Assembly: GCA_963834725.1 (NCBI GenBank)
Contig: CAWICN010000001.1
Span: 2,170,001-2,234,000 of the forward strand
Origin: PALSA-693 sp963834725
Lineage (GTDB): Bacteria; Actinomycetota; Acidimicrobiia; Acidimicrobiales; Palsa-688
Length of the DNA stretch: 64,000 nucleotides
Direction of reading: 5' to 3'
Below are positions 22,931 to 31,997 of this stretch, piece by piece (positions within the stretch are counted from its first letter, which is position 1; every line of letters starts with the position of its first letter). The notes beneath the pieces are model-generated. The model was not told the origin of the DNA and did not search any database. It worked only from the letters and a program-made list of their open reading frames with translations. Made by a program: the position numbers and the translations under genes.

Positions 22931-23941
22931 ATGGTGGCCGTGCAGGCCGACTGGGTGGAGAAGGACCTCTATGCCGTGCTGGGCGTGGCGGAGGACGCGG
23001 ACCAGAAAACGATCAGCCGCGCCTACCGGAAGCTGGCCCGCGAGCTGCACCCTGACACCCATCCCGACGATCCCGGCGCCGCTTCGCGCTTCAAGGACGT
23101 GACGGCCGCGTACGACGTCGTCTCTGACGCCTCCAAGCGGGCAGAGTACGACGAGTTCCGCCGGGCCGTGGCGGGGGCCCGGGCCGGCGGGGCCAGCGAC
23201 GGCCAAGGCCGCTGGTGGAGCCCCGATGATGGGGCGCGCTGGACCAGGTTCGATACGAATGACTTCGGCGACCGGGCCGGCTGGTCGACGAGGAGCGGAC
23301 AGGTGTGGCAGACCGGGGACGGGGCCTGGACGAACATGGATGGCGAAGAGTTCGAGGATCTGTTCGGCAGCGTGCTCGGCGACGCCGGCGGCGGCCGCCG
23401 CCGGGGGACGTCGTCGCGGCGGGGCAACGACCTCGAAGCGATCCTCGACCTCGACTTCGCGGACGCCATACACGGACTGACTACCGAGGTCACGATCACG
23501 GATCCGGGAGGGTCCCGCACCTTTAAGATTCGCGTTCCAGCCGGGGTCGACCACGGTCAGCGGATCCGGCTCGCTGGTAAGGGCGGCGCGGGCGTCAACG
23601 GCGGCCCCGACGGCGACCTCTACGCCGTGATCCATGTCGCCCCGCACCCGGTGTTCGGGCGCAGCGGCCTCGACCTGACCGTCGCCGCCCCGATCAGCTG
23701 GCCTAAGGCCGTCCTCGGCACTGAAATCACCGTGCCCGCCCTGGATGGGCCGCCCGTGCGGGTGCGAGTGCCGGCCGGGACGCCCCACGGGCGCACCCTC
23801 AGGATCCGCGGCCGCGGTGTCCGCACCGAGAAGGCGAGCGGCGACCTGCTGGTCGGCATCCGGGTGACGGTCCCCGACCGGGTGACCGACGAGCAGCGTC
23901 AGGCCGTCGAGGCCGTCGCGGCGGCGTTCCAGACGGGCTGA
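22931..23941 (+). CDS. DnaJ-like co-chaperone without zinc finger (CbpA/type II)
   Basis: This 336-residue protein has a J domain (residues about 9-75; HPD at 40-42 in ARELHPDTHPDD), which stimulates DnaK ATPase. It then has a Trp/Asp-rich linker (GRWWSPDDGARWTRFDTNDF) and DnaJ C-terminal substrate-binding domains (GLTTEVTITDPGGSRTFKIR, VPAGVDHGQRIRLAGKGG, VPAGTPHGRTLRIRGRG). No CxxCxGxG zinc repeats are present. It starts at ATG 22931 or GTG 22934 behind AGGAGG. No dnaK or grpE adjoins it. The upstream HAIR-like site suggests heat-shock control by HspR. Confidence 0.9.
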   Translation: MVAVQADWVEKDLYAVLGVAEDADQKTISRAYRKLARELHPDTHPDDPGAASRFKDVTAAYDVVSDASKRAEYDEFRRAVAGARAGGASDGQGRWWSPDDGARWTRFDTNDFGDRAGWSTRSGQVWQTGDGAWTNMDGEEFEDLFGSVLGDAGGGRRRGTSSRRGNDLEAILDLDFADAIHGLTTEVTITDPGGSRTFKIRVPAGVDHGQRIRLAGKGGAGVNGGPDGDLYAVIHVAPHPVFGRSGLDLTVAAPISWPKAVLGTEITVPALDGPPVRVRVPAGTPHGRTLRIRGRGVRTEKASGDLLVGIRVTVPDRVTDEQRQAVEAVAAAFQTG

Positions 23942-24009
23942 CCCCCCCCGAGGCCCTCAGCTTGGTGATTTTGCCGATTGGCAGGCTGGCGGCACGGCCG
24001 CACTGACCC

Positions 24010-24145
24010 GGGCCGGTCGATGGGCCGGCCCTACCTGGCCCGGCACGGGCTACGGGCCGGCCCTACCCGCACGCGTCGACGGGCCGGCCCTAATGGCACG
24101 GGTTGACGCCGGCCCTACGGGCACGGGTCGACGCCGGCCCTACTG
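24010..24145. repeat. Imperfect repeats of a GCCGGCCCTA[C/A] core
   Basis: In the gap between the DnaJ-like gene and the crotonase operon, the core GCCGGCCCTA recurs five times (near 24023, 24055, 24081, 24107 and 24132). It is separated by related CACGGG(T/C) and GTCGACG segments. GGGCCGGCCC is palindromic, so transcripts could fold strongly. No coding frame is supported. Confidence 0.7.
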
Positions 24146-24173
24146 GAACGGCACATCGATGCTTTGTGGTATG

Positions 24174-24197
24174 AAAACCGCGTATTACGCGGGTTTT
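24174..24197. terminator. Bidirectional hairpin terminator
   Basis: AAAACCGCGT, loop ATT, then ACGCGGGTTTT with one bulged G. The stem ends in an A-run on one side and a T-run on the other, so it can act as an intrinsic terminator for the plus-strand DnaJ-like gene and for the minus-strand operon that converges on it. Confidence 0.75.
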
Positions 24198-24283
24198 ATA
24201 ACACAAAGGTCGCGGCTCCCTGGGGTGCCGCCGAACCGGGGGAGTCGCCGAACCCGGATACCGCGGATCCCCGCGGCGAGAAT

Positions 24284-25105
24284 CTACTCCTGGAACTTGG
24301 CGTCGCGGACGGCCACGGCGCCTCGCACGCCTTCCTCGCGCAGGAGTCTCGAGAAGTCGACTGCTTCGGGAGCCAGATGGGCCAAGGCGTCGTGGATCCC
24401 CGCCATCACCTGAAGTTGACTCCGACCCATCAACTCGACCCCGAGGTTCACGATCCTTTTGTTGTGTACCAGCAGGTCGTGTCCGATGTTCGAGATTCGG
24501 GTGGCCAACGCCAGCACGTGGTCGTCCAGCCGGTCCTCTGACACGGCCTCGAGTACCAGTCCGATGGACGCTGCTTCCACACCCGATATCAAGTCGCCGG
24601 TCAGGAGCAGCCGCTTCGACCATTGGGGGCCGACGTGGTACACCCACATGTGGGTCGGAGGCGCGCCCTGGGCCCGGACGGGCGGGAATCCGATGCGGGC
24701 GTTCTTCGCGGCCACGATCAAGTCACAGTGCAAGGCCAGGTCCGTGCCGCCGGCGAGACAATAGCCGTGCACCTGGGCGATCACCGGTATCCGGCAGTTC
24801 CAGACATTTGCCCACCGCTGGCCCAGCCCGATCATCGCGGCCACATCCCCCTCGACTGTCGGCCGGCCGACGCCGGCGCCTGCCGGTGATGGACCGAGGT
24901 CGTAGCCCGACGAGAAGGATCGGCCGGCTCCGCGAATGATGATGACCCGGGCTTCATTTGAGCGCTCGGCCGCGTGCACAGCGGCAATGAGCTCTTCCTG
25001 TAGTTGGGGAGAGAGGGCATTGTGCTTCTCGGGTCGGTTGAGGGTGATCCGCTCGACTAATCCGATGCGTTCCGTCTCGATGGTGGAATATGAGTCTTCT
25101 TTCAT
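24284..25105 (-). CDS. Crotonase-family protein (enoyl-CoA hydratase-like)
   Basis: This 273-residue protein starts at ATG 25105, sharing ATGA with the E2 stop. LVERITLNRPEKHNALSPQL and RVIIIRGAGRSFSSGYDLGP form the CoA and oxyanion-hole regions of the crotonase fold. At the catalytic sites GYCLAGGTDLALHCD has Asp where hydratases carry Glu, and IGFPPVRAQGAPPTHMWVY lacks the second Glu. Classical water addition is therefore unlikely, and another crotonase reaction (hydrolase, isomerase, lyase) is possible. As the last gene of a 2-oxoacid dehydrogenase operon, it probably acts on the acyl-CoA made by that complex. Confidence 0.85.
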   Translation of the reverse strand: MKEDSYSTIETERIGLVERITLNRPEKHNALSPQLQEELIAAVHAAERSNEARVIIIRGAGRSFSSGYDLGPSPAGAGVGRPTVEGDVAAMIGLGQRWANVWNCRIPVIAQVHGYCLAGGTDLALHCDLIVAAKNARIGFPPVRAQGAPPTHMWVYHVGPQWSKRLLLTGDLISGVEAASIGLVLEAVSEDRLDDHVLALATRISNIGHDLLVHNKRIVNLGVELMGRSQLQVMAGIHDALAHLAPEAVDFSRLLREEGVRGAVAVRDAKFQE

Positions 25106-26316
25106 ATCGTGTTCTCCTTTCCCAGGCCCTCGAGATTCTGTCGAAGACCCTGGGTGAAGCGGGACGCCGGGACGCCGTCGGCGATGCGATGGTCGTAGGC
25201 GATACTCAAGGTCAGCATGGGTCGGGCTACCACCGCACCGTCGCGGACAACGGCGCGATCCTCGATTGTGCCGACAAACACCAGCAGCGGCTCCCCCAGA
25301 TTGATGATCGGCGTGCCGAAAGCAACGCCGAACATCCCCAGATTCGACACGGTGAGGCTGGCGTCGCCCACGTCCGCGGGGTCGAGCCGCCCGTCGCGGG
25401 CCGCCGCAACCAGCCGCTCGCGCTCGGCGACCAGCTCGGATAGCGCCAGCTCCTCGGCGTTGCGGATCACGGGCACGACCAGGCCCCGGGGGGTCTCGGT
25501 GGCGCAGCCCACGTCGACCCGCTCATAGAGCACGAGGGTGTCGCTGTTGTCGATGCCGGCGTTTAGGTCGGGGTTTGCACCCATGGTCTCGGCTGCGGCC
25601 CGGAGGATGAGGTCGTTAATGGTCAGATTTCGTACGCGCTCGCGCTCTGCCGCTTGCGCCTGTTTCAAGCCGGTCGCGTCGACATCCACCATTTGCACGA
25701 TGTGCGGGATCGACTGCCACGCGGAGCTGACCCGGCGGACCGATGCCCGGCGAATGCCTCGCAGGGGCCGCCGTTCACGCACCCGCCGCCCCGGGAGGCC
25801 ACTTCCGGCAGCAGCCGCGGCGGCGCGCTCGACATCCTGGACCGAGATGACCCCGTCGGCGGAACCCGGAGTGACGGTCGCGAGATCGACGCCCCGCTCG
25901 GCCGCCACCCGCCGCGCCCGGGGCGAAGCGAGAACGTGGTCGCGTCCCCTGGGCGCGGCCGAGCGGCCGGCGGGCGCGGCCTCCGAGCCGGCTGCGGCGG
26001 ACGGCGGCCGGTCGGCTGCGGCGGAGGGCGGCGGCGGGCTCGCCGGCGGCACGACACTCCCCTCTCCGATGACTGCCAACGGGGCGCCCACGCCGACCTC
26101 CTCGCTCTCGGCAACCAGGATGTGCACGGTCCCCGTGGCTGGCGCGTCGAGGTCGTACGTGGATTTGTCGGTCTCGATGGTCACCAAAACCTCGCCTTGC
26201 CGGATCTCGGCCCCGTCGGGGCAGTGCCAGGCCACGACGGTTCCCTCGGTCATGGCCTGGCCGATCTTCGGCATGAGGAGCGGCGCTCCGGGCCCCCCGT
26301 CGCGCTCAGGTGACAT
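25102..26316 (-). CDS. Dihydrolipoamide acyltransferase (E2 of a 2-oxoacid dehydrogenase complex)
   Basis: This 404-residue E2 transfers the acyl group from lipoate to CoA. The lipoyl domain has GEVLVTIETDKSTYDLDAPA, with Lys51 as the lipoylation site. A Pro/Ala-rich hinge, the E3-binding domain (LASPRARRVAAERGVDLATV) and the catalytic domain follow, with MLTLSIAYDHRIADGVPASR holding H-x3-D-G. It overlaps the E1 beta stop by 11 bases and the following crotonase start by 4, consistent with one tightly coupled operon. No E3 gene is present here, so the complex would use a shared E3. Confidence 0.93.
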   Translation of the reverse strand: MSPERDGGPGAPLLMPKIGQAMTEGTVVAWHCPDGAEIRQGEVLVTIETDKSTYDLDAPATGTVHILVAESEEVGVGAPLAVIGEGSVVPPASPPPPSAAADRPPSAAAGSEAAPAGRSAAPRGRDHVLASPRARRVAAERGVDLATVTPGSADGVISVQDVERAAAAAAGSGLPGRRVRERRPLRGIRRASVRRVSSAWQSIPHIVQMVDVDATGLKQAQAAERERVRNLTINDLILRAAAETMGANPDLNAGIDNSDTLVLYERVDVGCATETPRGLVVPVIRNAEELALSELVAERERLVAAARDGRLDPADVGDASLTVSNLGMFGVAFGTPIINLGEPLLVFVGTIEDRAVVRDGAVVARPMLTLSIAYDHRIADGVPASRFTQGLRQNLEGLGKENTI

Positions 26317-27277
26317 GTTCCTTCACGGTCGAGTAGATGGCATCGACCGATGGAACAATGAAGTTGGCCAGACCGACGTTGGTGGACATCGGCACGTCGG
26401 GTATGGCCAGACGCTTCAAGGGCTTATCGAGATACGGAAGGGCCTGCTCGAGCAGCGTGGCCCCTATTTCCGCCCCCACGCCGAGCGTGCGGTACGCCTC
26501 CTCGACCACGATGCACCCGCCGGTCTTTCTCACCGACTCGATGATCGTCTCGCGATCGAAGGGGTTGAGAGTACGGGGATCGACGATCTCGACCTCGATG
26601 CCCTCGGCCGCGAGCCGCTCGGCGGCCGCCAGCGACCGCCGGAGCATGTCCTGCCAGGCGACGATCGTCACTGCGTCTCCTGGTCGCCGCACGATCGCCT
26701 GGCCGAAGGGGACGGTGTAGTCGCCGTCAGGAACTTCGCCCTGGGATGCGTAAAGCAGCTTGTGCTCCAGGAACACCACCGGGTTGTCGGCGCGGATCGC
26801 CTCTTTCAGCATCCCTTTGGCGTCGGCGGGAGTGGACGGAACTGCCACGAGAAGCCCGGGTGAGTGCATGAGGAAGGCCTCGGGGCAGGCGGAGTGCTCA
26901 GGCCCGAATCCCGATCCGCCTGACGCGGCCCGGATCACGAGCGGGATGGTGAAGGCGCCCCCGTGCATGAACCTCCACATGCCGGCCTTGAGGAAGACTT
27001 CATCGGCAGCAGTAAAGACGAAGTCGGCGAACTGCAGCTCGACCACGGGGCGCAGCCCCATCATCGCGGCGCCGACCCCGGAGCCGACGATCACGTTCTC
27101 CGAGATGGGCGCGTCGAGGACCCGCTCGTCGCCGAAGCGGTCGAGGAGTCCCTGGGTAATACGGAAGATGCCTCCCCAGCGGGCGACGTCTTCGCCGTAG
27201 ACGATCACCCGTTCGTCGCGCTCCATCTCCTCGTGGAGCGCCTGGTTGATTGCCCTGGCATAGCTGAGCTCGGCCAT
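26306..27277 (-). CDS. 2-oxoacid dehydrogenase E1 subunit beta (acetoin/pyruvate/branched-chain type)
   Basis: This 323-residue transketolase-like beta subunit starts MAELSYARAINQALHEEMER. ERVIVYGEDVARWGGIFRIT, DAPISENVIVGSGVGAAMMG and PVVELQFADFVFTAADEVFL are family blocks. The C-terminal domain (EVEIVDPRTLNPFDRETIIE, then GGCIVVEEAYRTLG) is complete. It pairs with E1 alpha to decarboxylate a 2-oxo acid or cleave acetoin with thiamine diphosphate. The gap from E1 alpha is 11 bases. Confidence 0.93.
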   Translation of the reverse strand: MAELSYARAINQALHEEMERDERVIVYGEDVARWGGIFRITQGLLDRFGDERVLDAPISENVIVGSGVGAAMMGLRPVVELQFADFVFTAADEVFLKAGMWRFMHGGAFTIPLVIRAASGGSGFGPEHSACPEAFLMHSPGLLVAVPSTPADAKGMLKEAIRADNPVVFLEHKLLYASQGEVPDGDYTVPFGQAIVRRPGDAVTIVAWQDMLRRSLAAAERLAAEGIEVEIVDPRTLNPFDRETIIESVRKTGGCIVVEEAYRTLGVGAEIGATLLEQALPYLDKPLKRLAIPDVPMSTNVGLANFIVPSVDAIYSTVKEHVT

Positions 27278-27288
27278 GTCGATCGGCC

Positions 27289-28236
27289 TTACGCGTAAAG
27301 GTCCTCGAGGGCCAGCTCGGGCGCGAGCCCCGGTGCGGCTTTGACCTTGCCGATGGCCTCCTCGATCCTCCGATCGATCCGGTCCTCGAGCTCTTTCAAG
27401 GCCTTGTCGTCGAGCAGATTCATCGCGATGAGGCGGACCTGCAGCCTGGGCAACGGATCGGATGCCGCCGCCTGCTCGGCGTCGGCACGATAGGCCTGCT
27501 GGTCGCCGATGAAATGCCCGTGCAGGCGGGTCACCTTCACTTCCACGAGGGAGGGCCCCTGGCCCTGCCTGGCCCGCTCGACGGCCTCGCTGACCGCGTC
27601 ATTCACGCCATCGGGCTCCGAGCCGTCCACCACCGCTCCGGGTATGCCGTAGCCGGCGGCCCGGTCAGCAATATCCGCGACGGCGGTGGAAGCGCTGGTC
27701 GGCACCGACACCGCGAAACCGTTGTTCTCGCAGAGGTAAATGCACGGGAGGTGTTGCACCGCCGCCCAGTTCAGGGACTCGTGGAAGGTGCCCCGGTTGG
27801 CGGTGCCATCGCCGAAGAAGTGGATCACCACCTGGCCACGGCCGCGACGCTTGAGCGCCATGCCGACGCCCACCGACACCACAAAGCCTCCGCCGAGGGT
27901 GCCGCTCTCCCCCAGTACACCGTGGGCCACATCGACGGTGTGCATCACCCCGCCCTTGCCCCGGTTGGTCGACCCTTCCTTGCCGGCGATGTCAGCGAGA
28001 ATCGCTTCCAGGCTGGTGCCCCGGGCGATCATGTAGGCCACGCCACGATGGCCATAGAGGACATAGTCGTCAGGGCCGAGGGCAGCCAGGGCCGCCACCT
28101 GCTCGACCTCCTGGCCCGCACCCGGGTGGAGTGTGCCCGGCATCTCGCCCGCCATCGCGAGCTGCATGACCCGGGACTCGAAGCGGCGGCTGAGCAGAGC
28201 CATCTCGAAGATCCTCATCAACTGTTCTTGTTCCAT
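27289..28236 (-). CDS. 2-oxoacid dehydrogenase E1 subunit alpha (AcoA-like)
   Basis: This 315-residue thiamine-diphosphate enzyme starts MEQEQLMRIFEMALLSRRFE. The TPP motif runs from FFGDGTANRGTFHESLNWAA to LPCIYLCENNGFA. GGVMHTVDVAHGVLGESGTL, then GGGFVVSVGVGMALK, is the region typical of acetoin dehydrogenase and pyruvate dehydrogenase alpha chains. It is the first gene of the E1 alpha, E1 beta, E2, crotonase operon. The length and lack of an N-terminal extension favour the AcoA branch, but substrate choice between acetoin, pyruvate and branched-chain 2-oxo acids is not certain. Confidence 0.93.
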   Translation of the reverse strand: MEQEQLMRIFEMALLSRRFESRVMQLAMAGEMPGTLHPGAGQEVEQVAALAALGPDDYVLYGHRGVAYMIARGTSLEAILADIAGKEGSTNRGKGGVMHTVDVAHGVLGESGTLGGGFVVSVGVGMALKRRGRGQVVIHFFGDGTANRGTFHESLNWAAVQHLPCIYLCENNGFAVSVPTSASTAVADIADRAAGYGIPGAVVDGSEPDGVNDAVSEAVERARQGQGPSLVEVKVTRLHGHFIGDQQAYRADAEQAAASDPLPRLQVRLIAMNLLDDKALKELEDRIDRRIEEAIGKVKAAPGLAPELALEDLYA

Positions 28237-28290
28237 CAGAGGCTCCTTTCGCTATCGACGTTCTGGTTTGGTTCAGTGACTCTGGGTGAG

Positions 28291-29095
28291 TCACTCCACT
28301 TCGGCGACCGGCGTGACGAACTGTGAGTTGTACAGACGGGCGTAGGCGCCGTCCTGGGCGAGCAGTTCGGAGTGCGATCCTTGCTCCACGATGCGCCCGT
28401 CCTCCATGACCAGGATGATGTCGGCGCCGCGAATGGTGGACAAGCGGTGGGCGATCACAAAGTTGGTCCGCTGATGCCGCAATCGGTTCAGGGCCAGCTG
28501 GATCTGGACCTCGGTGCGGGTGTCCACCGAGCTGGTGGCCTCGTACGGTCCTCGGCTGGTCGGGAGCTCGCACGGTCGGGTCGGTGTTGAGGACCTCCTG
28601 GATCCGGCCGGCGGAGACCGAGGCGCGGGGATCATCGAGAACATGAAGGTGGCCATGACCACCGCCATCAGGATCTGAATGAGGTAGCTGAGGTAGGCGA
28701 TGAGGGCACCCACCTGAAGGGTGTCCTCCTGGATGCGCGTGGCCCCGAGCCACAGCACCGCAACGCTCGACCAGTTGATGACCAGATTGACGGTCGGGAA
28801 CATGGTCGCCATCAGCCGCCCGGCGCGATGATCCCGAATACGAAGGTCAGCGACGCCGCGACCGCCGTCGTGCACATCATCACGACGAGGAGCTGGGTCT
28901 GCTGTACGTCGTTGGTGACCGGCGTGATGAGCGACGGGGCGCCGAAGGCGCTGACCTCCCGGGAGGAGAACGCGGTCACCTGGTGGAACATGGCGTCCCT
29001 CATGTCGCGGCGGTCTGGACGGCCTGGAAGACCAGCATCGCCGCGATCACCCATCGGTACGCGGCCAATCGCTCGCGGAGCAGCATTCTCAGCAT
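28291..29095 (-). pseudogene. ABC exporter (MsbA/MdlB type), internally deleted
   Basis: From ATG 29095 the product begins MLRMLLRERLAAYRWVIAAM and LVFQAVQTAAT, then hits stops. Later segments read VTAFSSREVSAFGAPSLITP and VTNDVQQTQLLVVMMCTTAV (second-helix region), VINWSSVAVLWLGATRI and TLQVGALIAYLSYLIQILMA. They then jump straight to the end of the nucleotide-binding domain, EATSSVDTRTEVQIQLALNR, FVIAHRLSTIRGADIILVME and GRIVEQGSHSELLA. Walker A, the LSGGQ signature and Walker B are gone, and frames change repeatedly. The protein cannot be functional. It lies upstream of the E1 alpha operon on the same strand. Confidence 0.85.
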
Positions 29096-29190
29096 GACAA
29101 TGAGGTCCCGCGTTCAGGATACGCGCCGGAACCGGACCGGCACGAATGCGTGATGCCGAGCCGCAGGAAGCGAGATTCTCTTGGGCCTGC

Positions 29191-29973
29191 TCAAGCGGTG
29201 AGGCCACCGTCGACGGCTATGGCCTGACCCGTCACGAACGAAGCCGCGTCACTGGCCAGGAAGAGCGCCGTCGCCGCGATGTCCTCGGGAGCACCGATCC
29301 GCCCCATCGGCGTCCGGCGGGCGACGCCCTGACGGGCACCCTCCGTGCCCAGGACGGTGTCGTGGACCATATCGGTGTCGATGATCCCCGGAAGTATGGC
29401 GTTGCAGCGGATGCCCAGCTTGCCGTACGCGGATGCGATGCACCGCGTGAGCATCATCACCCCCGCTTTGCTCACCGAATAGGCGTGAACGCTGGGCCCG
29501 CCCCGAAGGCCGGCGATCGAGGCGGTATTGATGATCACGCCGCCGCCGCGCTCCTGCAGCATGGGAATCGCGAATTTGGAGCAAAGGAAGACGCCCCGCA
29601 GGTTGATATCGAGGATCCGGTCCCAATCATCGATCGTGCAGTTGAGGATATCGTCCATAGCGATCCCCATCCGCCCCTTGGCGGAGAAACCAATGCCGGC
29701 GTTGTTGTACAGGATGTCGAGTCCGTCGAACTCGTCGCGTGCGACACGCAGCATGGCCTGGACATCGTCGGGCTCCGAGACGCTACCGACCGCCCCCGCC
29801 GCCCGGCCCCCCGCGGAGAGAATCTGAGCGACGGCGCTCTTGACGGTGGTGTCGTCAAGGTCGTTGACGACCACCGATGCGCCCTCCTCGGCGAACCGCA
29901 GGGCGGCGGCGAGCCCCTGGCCCCTTCCGGAGCCGGTGATCACCGCCACCCGTCCAGCGAGGATGTCGCCCAT
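29191..29973 (-). CDS. Short-chain dehydrogenase/reductase (classical SDR)
   Basis: This 260-residue NAD(P)-dependent oxidoreductase begins MGDILAGRVAVITGSGRGQG, with the T-G-x3-G-x-G cofactor motif. VVVNDLDDTTV (acidic residue after strand 2) favours NAD over NADP. YNNAGIG, NTASIAG and AYSVSKAG supply the structural NNAG and the Ser, Tyr-x3-Lys catalytic residues. The C-terminus ASFVTGQAIAVDGGLTA is typical of the FabG-like group. It lies 30 bases after the large binding protein gene on the same strand. The substrate is unknown. Confidence 0.92.
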   Translation of the reverse strand: MGDILAGRVAVITGSGRGQGLAAALRFAEEGASVVVNDLDDTTVKSAVAQILSAGGRAAGAVGSVSEPDDVQAMLRVARDEFDGLDILYNNAGIGFSAKGRMGIAMDDILNCTIDDWDRILDINLRGVFLCSKFAIPMLQERGGGVIINTASIAGLRGGPSVHAYSVSKAGVMMLTRCIASAYGKLGIRCNAILPGIIDTDMVHDTVLGTEGARQGVARRTPMGRIGAPEDIAATALFLASDAASFVTGQAIAVDGGLTA

Positions 29974-30003
29974 CAGATGGTCCTCCGGATCACGGCGTCC
30001 AGA

Positions 30004-31698
30004 TCACAGAGAGGGGCAATTGAGCTGGCTGCCGCTCCCGAGGCCCGCGATGGTACCGAACCCGAGCGGATATTTGTACCTGGTGCCGCCGTTGCAGTTG
30101 ACCCAGTTCCCCTTGTGGTTGTCGCTGGGGTTGACCACGTTCTGATCCCAGGCCGAGATCAGGAAATCGGCGGGCTGGGATCCCACGCCATTGTTGGTGG
30201 ACGGGCCATAGCAGTACGTTCCGTAGATCGGACCAGTGGTGCAGGGGAGATTCTCGAATCCCTTGTAGAAGGTCTGGGGCGTGAGGTCGGGCCCGGCCAT
30301 CTGGATGCCGTCGAAGATCCACATCAGGTTGTAGAGAATCCCATCGGCGCCATTGCCTTCACCCACACCGGTGGTTTCCGCGTTGGCCAGGTCCCTGGGG
30401 TTGCAGCCCGCCAGTTGGCAGATCTTGTAGGCCTCCGTATCGGTGTAGGCAACGTCCGGCCCGATCGAGGAGATTTTGATGGTGTGCGCTTCCTCGCTGG
30501 CGGGGGCCGTCCGATCCTCGATCCAGGGTTCCCAGATAACCCACTCGGGGAAATAGTGCTGCTTGGCGGCGGCCTCCATCAGGATGGCGGTCATAAGGGT
30601 GTCGGCGCCGCAGAGGATGGTGGTGACCCCGCTGGCCTTGAGCTGGGCGATGATCGGCGTGGCCTCCGCGGCCTCCCCGGTGATGTTGACCGCATAGGTC
30701 TCATGGTTGACGATGTGGATACCGCACTGGCCGGCGCGGTGCTGGATGAGCGAGCCGGCGGCTCCCCAGTCCGGGTCGTTGGAGATCACCAGTCCGAAGA
30801 CCCGCTTCTCCTTCTGGTACGCCGGGTCGCCGGCAAAGACGGCATTCATGCGTTGCATCCGATTGCAGGCAACCTGCGTTTCGGCGTTGGCCCAGTTTTC
30901 CGCGAGCGGCCAGCCGACTTCGGAATAGACATACGGGGCGTAGTTCTGGAGCGTCTTGTACGTGGGCAGCAGGTCGCCGAAGGTGATGATGCCCTTGTCG
31001 GCGAGGGCCTGGTACATGGGCGGGTAGTCAAAACCGGTCGCCTCGGCGAAGGCGCCGAGGTCATAGGCGGTCTGGGCGTCGGCCTGGGCCTGGGGCTGGC
31101 CCTGATTATCCGCTTCGGCAAACGCCGACCCTTGCCCGTGGAACGCTTTGATGACCACCTGGCGGCCGTAGGTCTCGTACTGCTTGTTGAAGAAGGCAAC
31201 CAGGTCCCGCATCACGTTGAGGTTGGATTGGCAGTAAGAGGTCGGAGTCGCGCATTCCTTGTAGTACCGGTAGTACAACGTGATGGTCTTCGCGGTGACG
31301 CCATGGGCGGTCGCCCCGCCGTTGTTGCCGGTCCAGGCCCCCATACACGGCGGCGCGTACACGGAGAAACTGAACTGGGCGACGCCGGGAGCGCACGGCG
31401 TGCCGTTGACTGCCGTGCCAGAGCCGATCTTTCCACCGCTGGCGCCCTTCGCCGTGCTGGCAACCCCGCCGTTCGATGCGCCAGTGGAGCCACTGGCGCC
31501 CAAGGCGGCCAGACCGCTCACCGTCTTGGGGGACTTACTCGGGAGCGCCAGGGCTATGACCACGATGGCCACGGCGATTGCGGCGACACCGATATAGCGG
31601 CGCACCATCCGCATCGAGGACTTGCGGCCCCCGGTGGTGGTGACGTACGGCTGCTGAGGTGACGGCTCCTCAACCTTCACGTCTCTCGTCTCAGACAT
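30004..31698 (-). CDS. Membrane-anchored periplasmic-binding-type protein (Liv-like)
   Basis: This 564-residue protein has a cytoplasmic N-terminus (MSETRDVKVEEPSPQQPYVT), one transmembrane anchor (RYIGVAAIAVAIVVIALAL) and a Gly/Ser/Ala-rich linker. The large extracytoplasmic domain has GVTAKTITLYYRYYKECATP and VFGLVISNDPDWGAAGSLIQ, and resembles type I periplasmic-binding folds of branched-chain amino acid or amide transporters. Cys residues are frequent, which suggests disulfides. It is divergent from the four-domain Liv transporter 299 bases away and is probably its binding subunit. The anchor is a signal-anchor rather than a lipobox, unlike the other two binding proteins in the window. 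Confidence 0.8.
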   Translation of the reverse strand: MSETRDVKVEEPSPQQPYVTTTGGRKSSMRMVRRYIGVAAIAVAIVVIALALPSKSPKTVSGLAALGASGSTGASNGGVASTAKGASGGKIGSGTAVNGTPCAPGVAQFSFSVYAPPCMGAWTGNNGGATAHGVTAKTITLYYRYYKECATPTSYCQSNLNVMRDLVAFFNKQYETYGRQVVIKAFHGQGSAFAEADNQGQPQAQADAQTAYDLGAFAEATGFDYPPMYQALADKGIITFGDLLPTYKTLQNYAPYVYSEVGWPLAENWANAETQVACNRMQRMNAVFAGDPAYQKEKRVFGLVISNDPDWGAAGSLIQHRAGQCGIHIVNHETYAVNITGEAAEATPIIAQLKASGVTTILCGADTLMTAILMEAAAKQHYFPEWVIWEPWIEDRTAPASEEAHTIKISSIGPDVAYTDTEAYKICQLAGCNPRDLANAETTGVGEGNGADGILYNLMWIFDGIQMAGPDLTPQTFYKGFENLPCTTGPIYGTYCYGPSTNNGVGSQPADFLISAWDQNVVNPSDNHKGNWVNCNGGTRYKYPLGFGTIAGLGSGSQLNCPSL

Positions 31699-31997
31699 CC
31701 CATCCCCCCGGATAGCACGCTCGAAATGTCCTGAATCACCTGCAGGGCGTCAATAATAATAACGCCAATAACAAACAGTTAACAGCAATTGGCTGGGACC
31801 AATCGATGGGACGGTAGCAGCAGACAGCGTGTCCCGTCAACCAGCAAAGCGTCGAGATGCGCCCAGCTGGGACAAAAGGACGTGTCACTTGACGGAACGC
31901 GCGTCCCCGGGATAGCATCGGCGCCGGCTCAGGGGCCGAGTTTGTTTGCGCCTGGGTGTTCCAAAAGAATATTTTGACACGGGGGGAAGGTGTCACA
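31699..31997. promoter_or_regulatory. Divergent control region of the four-domain Liv system
   Basis: An AT-rich stretch (AATAATAATAACGCCAATAA, AACAGTTAACAGC) sits 40-90 bases upstream of the binding-protein start and is the best promoter candidate there. ATTGG, a six-base spacer and CCAAT form an inverted repeat at 31788-31803 that could be an operator. Nearer the transporter, TTTTGACACGGGGGGAAGG carries its ribosome-binding site. No RNA gene is seen. Confidence 0.45.

Noticed and set aside
29146..31662. An 838-residue plus-strand open frame
   Set aside because: It lies opposite a well-supported SDR and a binding-protein gene. The long frame is a by-product of high GC and third-position bias and has no domain.
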